A program made the position numbers and the translations under genes. A stretch of 64,000 nt of DNA from JBBRYB01 sp038238115 (lineage in GTDB: Bacteria; Actinomycetota; Actinomycetes; Propionibacteriales; Nocardioidaceae). The notes beneath the pieces were generated by a model. That model was not told where the DNA came from. It did no database searches and saw only the letters and a program-made list of their open reading frames with translations. The stretch lies in assembly GCA_038238115.1 (NCBI GenBank), contig JBBRYB010000018.1, forward strand, positions 6,568 through 70,567. The letters run 5' to 3'. Every line of letters begins with the position of its first letter. Positions within the stretch are counted from its first letter, which is position 1. Below are positions 26,290 through 33,923 of this stretch, piece after piece.

Positions 26290-27471
26290 TCAACCACCCT
26301 GCACCTGGTTGAACTGCTGCTGGTAGCTCTGGTTCTGCTTGTCGGTGAGAACCATGAAACTTGACCCTGTGGAGAGGGTCTTCTGATCGAGGAAGATGAA
26401 CGGGCTGTTCACGGCGGACTTGTCGTACTGCCCAATCTTGGCCTGGGCGCCGTCGACGGGGCAGAAGTAGTAGTTCCATGCGGAAAGCTTCGCGGCGTTG
26501 ACCGGGTCGTAGTAGAAGTTCATGAGCTCTTCGACGTTGGACTTGTGCTCCGCCTTGTTGGGGACCAGCATGTTGTCGGTCCACAACGCGAAGCCCTCCT
26601 CCGGTGGGACCCACTTGTACTTCCCGCCGCCGAGCAGGTTGATGACGTCGCCACTCCACGCCTCACACGCGACGATGTCGCCGGACTTCATGTCGTCGAC
26701 GTAGTCGTTGCCGGCGAAGCGCCGCACCTGACCGTTCTGCACATACCCGTCCAGTGCTGAGATCGCGTCGGAGAACTCAGCATCGGTGAAGTCCTGGGGG
26801 TCGCTGCCCTGCAGGAGCAGCATGAACAGCATGGTGTCACGCATCTCGGTCAGCAACTCGATCTTGCCTGTGAGGTCGGGTCGCGTGAGCAGGTCTTTGA
26901 AGCTCGTGACCGGGTCGGTCAGCTCGGAGTTGTAGCAGATGCCGGTCATGCCGCTCTGCCACGGGACGCTGTAGTCGCGGTGCGGATCCCAGCTCGGCGA
27001 CTGCAGGAAGGGAATGAGGTTGGCATCGACGTTCGGCATCTTGGAGTGGTCGAGCTTTTGGATCCAGCCGAGGTCGATCATCCGGGCCGCCATCCAGTCG
27101 GTCAGCACGAACACGTCGCGCCCAGTCGGTTTGCAGGACTGCAACTGCGGAGCCACCTTGGCGAAGAACGCCTCGTTGTCGTTGACGTCAGAAACGTAGT
27201 CGACCGTGATGCTGGTCTGCTGCTCGAACTTCTCCAGCGTCGAGGTGTCCTTGGCTTTGACGGGGTCGACATAGCCGATCCAGTTGGAGAAGTTGATCTG
27301 CTTCTCCTTGGCGCTCAGGTCTGTGCTGGTGCAGCTCCCCTTCGACACTACGGCGCTGTCGGTGCCGCACGCTGACAAGAACCCAGCACCACCGATCGCC
27401 AAGGCCGACAGGGACGCCCCCTGGATGAACCCCCGACGGCTGAGGGGTGCGGTCATCTGCGGCGTGAGCAT
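26290..27471 (-). CDS. Polyamine-type substrate-binding lipoprotein, Tat-exported (system 2)
   Basis: 393 residues from the ATG at 27471, with GGAGG 8 nt upstream; ATGs further upstream (27486, 27609) were rejected. The signal has a twin-arginine motif (LSRRGFIQG) followed by a hydrophobic core and the lipobox LSAC, so it should be a Tat-dependent lipoprotein. The mature part has PotD/PotF features: INFSNWIGYVDP, LTDWMAARMIDLGW, YSVPWQSGMTGICYNSEL and ACEAWSGDVINLLGG. It is the first gene of the second importer and is divergent from the Lrp gene, a likely regulator. Confidence 0.9.
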   Translation of the reverse strand: MLTPQMTAPLSRRGFIQGASLSALAIGGAGFLSACGTDSAVVSKGSCTSTDLSAKEKQINFSNWIGYVDPVKAKDTSTLEKFEQQTSITVDYVSDVNDNEAFFAKVAPQLQSCKPTGRDVFVLTDWMAARMIDLGWIQKLDHSKMPNVDANLIPFLQSPSWDPHRDYSVPWQSGMTGICYNSELTDPVTSFKDLLTRPDLTGKIELLTEMRDTMLFMLLLQGSDPQDFTDAEFSDAISALDGYVQNGQVRRFAGNDYVDDMKSGDIVACEAWSGDVINLLGGGKYKWVPPEEGFALWTDNMLVPNKAEHKSNVEELMNFYYDPVNAAKLSAWNYYFCPVDGAQAKIGQYDKSAVNSPFIFLDQKTLSTGSSFMVLTDKQNQSYQQQFNQVQGG

Positions 27472-27621
27472 CGGGAGAACCTCCATGGGTCGGGTGACTC
27501 CGGGCGATGTTGTCAGACTACATCGAGTAGGACAAGGGATTCCGTCGCAATGTGATGCTTGCGCAACGATATTCCTACGCTGAGAGTTGCACGTGTCGCG
27601 CTGCGCCACGAAGATGACCCC

Positions 27622-28095
27622 GTGGCCGGACGCAGCGACAACTCACCACACCACCTCGACGACGTTTCCAAGGGCATCATCGAGCAGCTGCAGAAGGACG
27701 GACGGATGCCGTATGCCGCGATCGGCAAGGCGGTCGGGCTCTCGGAGGCGGCGGTTCGCCAGCGGGTGCAACGCCTGCTCGACGGCGGCGTCATGCAGAT
27801 CGTCGCCGTGACGGACCCCTTGCAGCTGGGCTTCGCGCGCCAAGCCATGATCGGCATCCACGCCGAAGGTGACCTCGAGCCGATCGCAGACGCGCTCAAG
27901 CAGATGGCCGAGGTCGACTATGTGATCGTGACGGCCGGGTCGTTCGACCTCATCGCCGAGGTGGTCTGTGAGAGCGACGATCACTTGCTCGAGCTGCTGT
28001 CGAAGCGGATCCGGACGATCGCCGGGGTGCGCAGCACCGAGTCGTTCGTCTATCTCAAGCTCTACAAGCAGACGTACTCGTGGGGAGTCCGGTGA
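27622..28095 (+). CDS. Lrp/AsnC-family transcriptional regulator
   Basis: 157 residues from the GTG at 27622; the frame is open further upstream but lacks a conserved start. It has an AsnC-type helix-turn-helix (IIEQLQKDGRMPYAAIGKAV, then AAVRQRVQRLLDGG) and a RAM ligand-binding domain (IGIHAEGDLEPIADALKQM, then GSFDLIAEVVC). Lrp proteins sense amino acids or related amines. Its stop overlaps the oxidase start, and it diverges from the Tat-lipoprotein importer operon, so it probably controls both directions in response to the imported amine. Confidence 0.9.
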   Translation: MAGRSDNSPHHLDDVSKGIIEQLQKDGRMPYAAIGKAVGLSEAAVRQRVQRLLDGGVMQIVAVTDPLQLGFARQAMIGIHAEGDLEPIADALKQMAEVDYVIVTAGSFDLIAEVVCESDDHLLELLSKRIRTIAGVRSTESFVYLKLYKQTYSWGVR

Positions 28096-29474
28096 GCTAC
28101 CAGAACATCTCGTTGTGGCACGAGACGTGCGGCGACGACCTGCGACCGCGGCGGGTGCTGCCGGCGTCGTTGGACGTCGACGTCGCGATCGTTGGTGCCG
28201 GCTTGACCGGTCTCTGGACGGCCTACTACCTGGCTCAGCGCGATCCGTCGCTGAGCATCGCGGTGCTGGAGCAGGAGGTGGCCGGGTTCGGGGCCTCTGG
28301 ACGCAACGGCGGCTGGGCGTCAGCACTCTTCCCGGCATCGCGGTCTCAGCTCGCGGCGCTGCCCGGCTCGTCGCGTGAGCACGCCGTCGCGATGACGTCA
28401 GCGATGCGAGGCACCATCGACGAGGTGGCCCGCGTCGTCGCAGCGGAGGACATCGACTGCGACTTCCACAAAGGCGGCACCGTCGTCTTCGCGCGTAGCA
28501 CGACCCAGCTGGAGCGCGCCCGGCAGGAAGTGGCCCAGGCCCGTTCGTGGGGGGACAGCGACGCCGACATCAGGCTGCTCGATGCCGGCGAAGCGGCGCA
28601 GATGGGCCGCGCCACCGGGGCGCTCGGTGCGACGTACACGCCGCACTGCGCCCGCATCCACCCCGCCCGCCTCGTCCGCGGTCTCGCCCGAACCGTCGAG
28701 CGGCACGGCGTCTCGATCTACGAGCACACCACCGTCTCGGCGATCGCGCCGAGTGCGGTCACGACCGATCACGGTACGGTCCGGGCGTCGTATGTCGTCC
28801 GGGCGACCGAGGGCTACACCCCGAGGCTGCGCGGCCTGGAGCGGGCCGTGATCCCCGTTTACTCGCTGATCGTCGCAACTGAGCCGCTGCCCGACTCCAC
28901 CTGGGCGGAGATCGGGCTCGCCGATCGGCCCACATTTTCCGACCACCGACATCTCGTCATCTACGGGCAGCGCAGCGGCGACGGGCGGCTCGTCTTCGGC
29001 GGCCGTGGCGCCCCCTACCACTTCGGCTCCCGCATCAAGGCGGACTTCGACCGCGAGGAGGGGGTCTTCGCGGCGCTGCGCGAGACGCTCGGTGAGATGT
29101 TCGAGCCGGTGCGCGGCGTACGGTTCACGCACGCGTGGGGCGGGCCGCTCGGCATCCCGCGGGACTGGACGGCGTCGGTCGGGCTCGACCGGACGACAGG
29201 CATGGCATGGGCCGGCGGCTACGTCGGTGATGGCGTCAGCACGACCAACCTGGCCGGCCGTACGCTGGCCGACCTCGTCACCGGGGTGGCGAGCGACCTG
29301 ACCGTGCTGCCCTGGGTCAACCACCGCTCACGCAGCTGGGAGCCCGAGCCGCTGAGGTGGCTCGGCGTCAACGCCGGCCTGCGCACGATGACGGTCGCCG
29401 ACCACGAGGAGCGCCTGACCGGTAGGCCCAGCCGGCTGGCAAGCGCGATGGCACCGCTCGTCGGCGGCCACTGA
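28092..29474 (+). CDS. FAD-dependent amine oxidase, DAO family (gamma-glutamylputrescine oxidase-like)
   Basis: 460 residues from a GTG at 28092 overlapping the Lrp stop, with GGGGAG upstream. The N-terminal segment SLWHETCGDDLRPRRVLPAS precedes the FAD motif VAIVGAGLTGLWTAYYLAQ, followed by GFGASGRNGGWASAL and the C-terminal WAGGYVGDGVSTTNLAGRTL. This matches the PuuB/OrdL branch of D-amino-acid-oxidase-fold enzymes, which oxidise gamma-glutamylputrescine or related secondary amines. No gamma-glutamylputrescine synthetase (puuA) is seen in the window, so the substrate could be a different amine. Confidence 0.88.
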   Translation: MSYQNISLWHETCGDDLRPRRVLPASLDVDVAIVGAGLTGLWTAYYLAQRDPSLSIAVLEQEVAGFGASGRNGGWASALFPASRSQLAALPGSSREHAVAMTSAMRGTIDEVARVVAAEDIDCDFHKGGTVVFARSTTQLERARQEVAQARSWGDSDADIRLLDAGEAAQMGRATGALGATYTPHCARIHPARLVRGLARTVERHGVSIYEHTTVSAIAPSAVTTDHGTVRASYVVRATEGYTPRLRGLERAVIPVYSLIVATEPLPDSTWAEIGLADRPTFSDHRHLVIYGQRSGDGRLVFGGRGAPYHFGSRIKADFDREEGVFAALRETLGEMFEPVRGVRFTHAWGGPLGIPRDWTASVGLDRTTGMAWAGGYVGDGVSTTNLAGRTLADLVTGVASDLTVLPWVNHRSRSWEPEPLRWLGVNAGLRTMTVADHEERLTGRPSRLASAMAPLVGGH

Positions 29475-29488
29475 AGGCGCCGGCCCCT

Positions 29489-29539
29489 CGATTCGTCCTG
29501 CCCAGGTCGGGGATGGCCAGCGTCGGCCAGCGACGAATC
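29489..29539 (+). repeat. REP-like palindromic element, copy 2
   Basis: About 51 bp opening with CGATTCGTCCTGCCC and closing with GACGAATC, with AGGTCGGGGATGGCCAGCG inside. It is the same family as 9092-9145 and lies 15 bp after the oxidase stop, in head-to-tail tandem with copy 3. The outer arms can pair as GATTCGTC/GACGAATC. Confidence 0.7.
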
Positions 29540-29564
29540 ACTCAGCAGGTGCCCCGCCCGGCCC

Positions 29565-29618
29565 CGATTCGTCCTGCCCGGATCGGGGACGGCCAGCGCC
29601 GGCCAGCGAGACGAATCG
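29565..29618 (+). repeat. REP-like palindromic element, copy 3
   Basis: About 54 bp with the same opening CGATTCGTCCTGCCC and closing GACGAATCG, inner GGATCGGGGACGGCCAGCG. It ends one base before the stop codon of the convergent dhaM gene, so copies 2 and 3 fill the space between two convergent operons and could act as a two-way transcription stop. Confidence 0.7.
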
Positions 29619-29619
29619 C

Positions 29620-32046
29620 TTATGTGCCGCGCAATAGGGCGCGCACCTGTGAAGCGCTCGCGCAGCCGAGGGCCACCCCTGCGCGTTGCCGGGCCTCGTC
29701 GACGGTCGTGGACCGGATCGCCCCTTTGACGACCGGCACGGCCCTCGCGACCACGCTGAGCTCCCGAACGCCGAGCCCGACCAACAGCGGTGCCGCAAGG
29801 GGGTCGCTCGCCAGGTCACCGCACACGGCAACGTCGGTATCCTCGTCCACCTTGTCGCATACCTCGCCGATGAGACCCAGCACAGTGGGATCCAGGGCGT
29901 CGGCGAGCGGGGCCACCGCAGCGTTGCCCCGTTCTGCTGCCAGCACGTACTGAGCCAGGTCGTTGGTGCCGATGCTGACGAAATCGAGGTCCCGCGCGAG
30001 CAGGCCCACACGCAGCGCCGCCGCAGGCACCTCCACCATGATTCCCACCTTCAGCTGCGAGGGCACCGCACCGCCAGCATCGACACCCGCCTGCGTGAGC
30101 TGGTCGAGGGCCCACTCGACCTCCTCCAGCGTCGAGACCATCGGGAACATCACCCGGACGGCCGTCTCGCGCGCCGCCAGGCACACGGCGCTCAGCTGCT
30201 CGCGCAACGCGTCCGGCTGGCGCCGCATCAGCCTCAGGCCCCGCTCGCCGAGGAAGGGGTTGGCCTCCTGGGGCTGCGGCAAGAAGGACAGCGGCTTGTC
30301 GCCGCCGACGTCCCAGGTGCGGATCGTGATCGGCCGACCGTCCAACACGCGCGCCAGCTCAAGAAACCGCTCCGTCTGGGCCGTGACGCTCGGGCGCTCC
30401 CGCTCGTGGCCGAAGAGCACCTCGGTGCGCACCAGCCCGGAACCCTCGGCCCCGTGCGCCGCCGCCACGGCGGCATCGTCGACCGAGCCGACGTTGGCTG
30501 CGACCGTGACCCGTATCCCATCGCGCATGACGGCGGGCTTGGAGGCGGTGAACATGGCCGCTTGGCGCTCGGACCGTCGTTGCGTGATGGTCCGCCGGAC
30601 CTGGGCCTGGACAGCGTCGTCTGGATCGACGACGAACCCGCCTGCCTGGGCGTCGAACGCGACCAGGACGCCGGGAACCACACCGTCTGCCGCCGGGCCC
30701 ACGCTGGTGATGACGGGGAAGCCGCGAGACTTGGCCACGATGACGCCATGACCGGTCGCACCGCCGGAGACCGTCGCGACGCCGAGCACGTGTGTCGGAT
30801 CGAGGGTGGCCGCGGTGGCCGGGTCGAGCTCGGGTACGACGAGCACGCCCGGCCCCGCACCCTGGTCGAGGGGTGCCACGTCGGCACCGACGAGAACGGC
30901 GAGGAGACGCCGCTGGACCGCACGCACGTCCTGCGCACGCTCACGCTGGTACGGATCATCCAGGCGGGCGAACTCGTCGGCCAACCGCCCGAGGCACGAC
31001 GACCACGCTTCGACGGCGGACTCGCCCCCGCGCAGGGCGGCATCTACGTCGTCGGTCAGGGCCGGGTCGCTCAGCAAGGCCAGGTGCGCGTCGAAGATCT
31101 GCGCCTCGGCGCCGCCGCCTTGGTCGCCGGCGCGCAGGTCGCGTAGCTGTTCGCAGACAGCCGCCACCGCCTCGGACGATCTGCGCAGCTCGTCGTCGAC
31201 ACCGGCAGCGACGTACGTGCCCGTGTCGACGTCGAGCACCACCACAATGGCCGGTCCGATTGCCACGTCGAGCCCGGAGCCGACGGCGCGCGCTTCGGGC
31301 GGTGTAGCTGGCGCTTCGGCGCGCTGGTCGAACCCTCGGGTCGCCAGCGCCACGATCGCGTCAAGGGCCCGCCTGGCGTCGACCCCGGATGCCCCAACCC
31401 GCAGGTGGTGGCCCTCCCGGGCGTTGAGCGTTGCCACCAGGCTGAGGCTCGCGGCGTCGACGGGTCCGCGCCCGGAGTCGAGGTCGGTGAGCGTGACGCC
31501 GGCGTCGAAGGAACGGACCAGGCTGACAAGACTCGCAGCCGGGCGGGCGTGCAGGCCGTGCGCGTTCGTGACCTCGATCTCGACCGACGCCTCGTCGACC
31601 GGTTCGGCTGGCTTCGGTGGCGGCGCATCGGCGGCCGCGGTCCCGAGGTGCTGCTGCTTGCCGGCCAGCCCTCGCTGCGCCTCGTCGGCCACGTCCGGCA
31701 GCGAAGCCCCTGTCGAGGCCAGCACGACGGCGGCCACCAGACCCTCGACCAGCGGGGCGCTGGAGACGGTGACCCGCGCCGCGACGACGGGGTCGATGAG
31801 CTCCAACGCCATCTCCGCGCTCAGTAATGCGCTTCCGAGGTCGAGGAGCAGCAGTACGCCGTCGGGGTTGTCGACCTCGGTGATCGCCGCTGCCACGGCC
31901 GTGGCGTCGGTGCCGAGCGTCGTCTCGTCGAGCCCGGCGGCGACGCCGATCGACGGCAGGTCGGCCTCGTCGACCATCTCCGTGGCCAAGCCCACTGCGG
32001 CGTGCGCCAGCGCCCTGCTGTGCGAGACGACCACGAGCGCGATCAC
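29620..32046 (-). CDS. dhaM: DhaM phosphotransferase: EIIA-Man + HPr + full Enzyme I fusion
   Basis: 808 residues, a three-part PTS protein. Residues 1-130 are the EIIA-Man-like DhaM domain with His9 (VVSHSRALA); about 155-240 are HPr with His166 (HGLHARPAASL); the rest is Enzyme I with GGATGHGVIVAKSRG (phospho-His), a PEP-binding barrel (VRTEVLFGHER, TNDLAQYVLAAERGN) and active-site Cys in AVCGDLASD. E. coli DhaM has only a partial Enzyme I, so this protein may carry phosphate from PEP to dihydroxyacetone kinase alone. It overlaps the dhaL stop by 4 nt. Confidence 0.93.
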   Translation of the reverse strand: MIALVVVSHSRALAHAAVGLATEMVDEADLPSIGVAAGLDETTLGTDATAVAAAITEVDNPDGVLLLLDLGSALLSAEMALELIDPVVAARVTVSSAPLVEGLVAAVVLASTGASLPDVADEAQRGLAGKQQHLGTAAADAPPPKPAEPVDEASVEIEVTNAHGLHARPAASLVSLVRSFDAGVTLTDLDSGRGPVDAASLSLVATLNAREGHHLRVGASGVDARRALDAIVALATRGFDQRAEAPATPPEARAVGSGLDVAIGPAIVVVLDVDTGTYVAAGVDDELRRSSEAVAAVCEQLRDLRAGDQGGGAEAQIFDAHLALLSDPALTDDVDAALRGGESAVEAWSSCLGRLADEFARLDDPYQRERAQDVRAVQRRLLAVLVGADVAPLDQGAGPGVLVVPELDPATAATLDPTHVLGVATVSGGATGHGVIVAKSRGFPVITSVGPAADGVVPGVLVAFDAQAGGFVVDPDDAVQAQVRRTITQRRSERQAAMFTASKPAVMRDGIRVTVAANVGSVDDAAVAAAHGAEGSGLVRTEVLFGHERERPSVTAQTERFLELARVLDGRPITIRTWDVGGDKPLSFLPQPQEANPFLGERGLRLMRRQPDALREQLSAVCLAARETAVRVMFPMVSTLEEVEWALDQLTQAGVDAGGAVPSQLKVGIMVEVPAAALRVGLLARDLDFVSIGTNDLAQYVLAAERGNAAVAPLADALDPTVLGLIGEVCDKVDEDTDVAVCGDLASDPLAAPLLVGLGVRELSVVARAVPVVKGAIRSTTVDEARQRAGVALGCASASQVRALLRGT

Positions 32047-32672
32047 GACAGGGTCGCGGCGGCCGACTCCAGCAGCATCGTCGTGCTCGTTGCGCCCGGG
32101 TCCTGGTGTCCCGCGCTGCGCTCGCCGAGATAGCTGGCCCGGCCCTTGCGGGCGACCAGCGGCGTGGTCTCGTCTCGCCCCTTCGCGGCGGCGGCCGCCG
32201 CCGCGCCGAGTGCGGCGGCCAGCCCGCCGCCCGCCGCTTGGTCGAAAGCGTCGACGGCGGGAGCCCAGGCGTCATACATGGTCTTGTCGCCGGGCTCGGC
32301 CTTTCCGCGCGCCACGATGCCCTCGACCCCCGCCCTCAGAGCCTTGCCCACCCCGCCAGTGGAGACGTCGTCGACGCCTTGGAGGCCCACGCCGAAGCGC
32401 AGGAAGAACGTGCCGTAGAGGGGGCCGCTTGCGCCACCCACCGTGGAGACGAGGGTCATCCCGACCTTCTTGAACAGCGCGTCCGCAGATTCAAACTCGG
32501 TAGCGTCGAGAGCGGCGACAACGGCCTTCATCCCCCGGTCCATGTTGGTGCCGTGGTCGGCGTCACCGATGGCGGAGTCGAGCTCCGTGAGCAGGCCGGC
32601 GTTGTCGTGGACCTCTGCAGCGAAGGCGCGCAGCCAGTCGGTGAACGCCTCGACGGAGACGGTGTCGGACAT
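32043..32672 (-). CDS. dhaL: Dihydroxyacetone kinase ADP-binding subunit DhaL
   Basis: 209 residues from the ATG at 32672; an ATG at 32738 lies inside dhaK and is unlikely. The nucleotide-site motif DSAIGDADHGTNMDRG holds the Asp residues that coordinate Mg-ADP, followed by GGASGPLYGTFF and a DAWAPAVDAF helix. In PTS-dependent dihydroxyacetone kinase the bound ADP is rephosphorylated in place by DhaM, then passes phosphate to dihydroxyacetone held by DhaK. It starts 4 nt after dhaK and overlaps dhaM. Confidence 0.94.
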   Translation of the reverse strand: MSDTVSVEAFTDWLRAFAAEVHDNAGLLTELDSAIGDADHGTNMDRGMKAVVAALDATEFESADALFKKVGMTLVSTVGGASGPLYGTFFLRFGVGLQGVDDVSTGGVGKALRAGVEGIVARGKAEPGDKTMYDAWAPAVDAFDQAAGGGLAAALGAAAAAAAKGRDETTPLVARKGRASYLGERSAGHQDPGATSTTMLLESAAATLS

Positions 32673-32676
32673 CGGG

Positions 32677-33681
32677 TCAGGCACCCCAGCGCAGTCCGGG
32701 TGTGTTGACCGGCTCGTCCCAGAGGCCGACCATCTCATCGTCGACCTTGAGCAGCGTCACGGAGCAGCCGGCCATCTCTAGCGAGGTGATGTAGTTGCCC
32801 ACGAGTGACCTGGCCACGGTGATGCCGGCCCGCTCGAGCAGCGTCGCCACCTCGTGATACATGACATAGAGCTCGAGGAGCGGCGTGCCACCCATCCCGT
32901 TGACGAACGCGACCACGGAGTCGCCCCGGCCGTAGGGCAGGTCTGCCAAGATCGGGTCGACGAGCATGGCGGCGACGTCCTTTGCCGGTGCGAGCGGCAC
33001 ACGCCGGCGGCCAGGCTCGCCGTGGATGCCGATGCCGACCTCCATCTCGTCGTCGGCAAGCTCGAACGTGGGGTTGCCCGCCGAGGGCACGGTGCACGAC
33101 GTCAGCGCCATACCCATGCTGCGACCTGAGTCGTTGACCCGTTTCGCGAGATCACCGACCTCGTTGAGGGAGCGTCCCTGCTCGGCCGCCGCACCGACGA
33201 TCTTTTCCAGCAGCACTGTCAGCCCGACGCCGCGCCGGCCGGCGGTGTAGAGGCTGTCCTGGACCGCCACATCGTCGTTGGTCACGACCGACAGCACCTC
33301 GACATCCGCGTCGGCCGCTGCCAGCTCGGCCGCCATCTCGAAGTTCATCACGTCGCCGGTGTAGTTCTTCACGATGTGCAGGACCCCAGCACCACTATCG
33401 ACCTGCTTCGTAGCCTCCATCATCTGGTCCGGCACCGGTGAGGTGAACACCGCGCCAGCGCACGCGGCGTCGAGCATGCCCAGCCCGACGAAACCCCCAT
33501 GCATGGGCTCGTGGCCAGAGCCACCTCCGGAGATCAGACCGACCTTTCCCTGCCGGGGAGCATCCTTGCGGTAGACGACCGCATTGTCGTGGTCGACGCG
33601 GACATGGTCAGCATGCGCTGCTGCGATGCCGAGGAGTGCTTCCTTGACGACATCGGCTGGGTCGTTTATCAGCTTCTTCAT
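32677..33681 (-). CDS. dhaK: Dihydroxyacetone kinase substrate-binding subunit DhaK
   Basis: 334 residues from the ATG at 33681. His220 in GIGIHGEPGR matches the residue that covalently binds dihydroxyacetone as a hemiaminal. Other marks are LISGGGSGHEPMHGGFVG and HIVKNYTGDVMNFEMA. It opens the dhaK-dhaL-dhaM operon, which phosphorylates dihydroxyacetone to DHAP using PEP. No glycerol dehydrogenase or DhaR-type activator gene is adjacent, so the source of dihydroxyacetone is not shown by the context. Confidence 0.95.
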   Translation of the reverse strand: MKKLINDPADVVKEALLGIAAAHADHVRVDHDNAVVYRKDAPRQGKVGLISGGGSGHEPMHGGFVGLGMLDAACAGAVFTSPVPDQMMEATKQVDSGAGVLHIVKNYTGDVMNFEMAAELAAADADVEVLSVVTNDDVAVQDSLYTAGRRGVGLTVLLEKIVGAAAEQGRSLNEVGDLAKRVNDSGRSMGMALTSCTVPSAGNPTFELADDEMEVGIGIHGEPGRRRVPLAPAKDVAAMLVDPILADLPYGRGDSVVAFVNGMGGTPLLELYVMYHEVATLLERAGITVARSLVGNYITSLEMAGCSVTLLKVDDEMVGLWDEPVNTPGLRWGA

Positions 33682-33811
33682 GCAAGTATCTGAGCAGACC
33701 CGCCGCCGGGAGGCAACCACGGGCCGCCGGCCGCCTCACCCGGCGACGCGTGGACGGCCCAAACCTCGCCGAGGCAGGGCAGAAACCCTCCGCCGCGCCG
33801 GGCGCCGTCGG

Positions 33812-33892
33812 GCTGCATCTGCCGTGTGAACACTGCATGTGCAGTGTTCACATGGGAGATCTGCCGTGCGAAGCAAGCACGTGCCATGGGAA
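33812..33892 (+). repeat. MITE-like palindromic element, copy A (diverged)
   Basis: It contains the family core CCGTGTGAACACTGC-ATGT-GCAGTGTTCACATGG (33822-33855, one mismatch between arms), then GAGATCTGCCGTGCGAAG as in copies B and C. The right end has diverged (GTGCCATGGGAA). It lies in the 242-bp gap between prpE (downstream side) and dhaK (upstream side). Confidence 0.7.
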
Positions 33893-33923
33893 TCCGTCCG
33901 CGACGAGGAGAGGCGGCCGCCCG

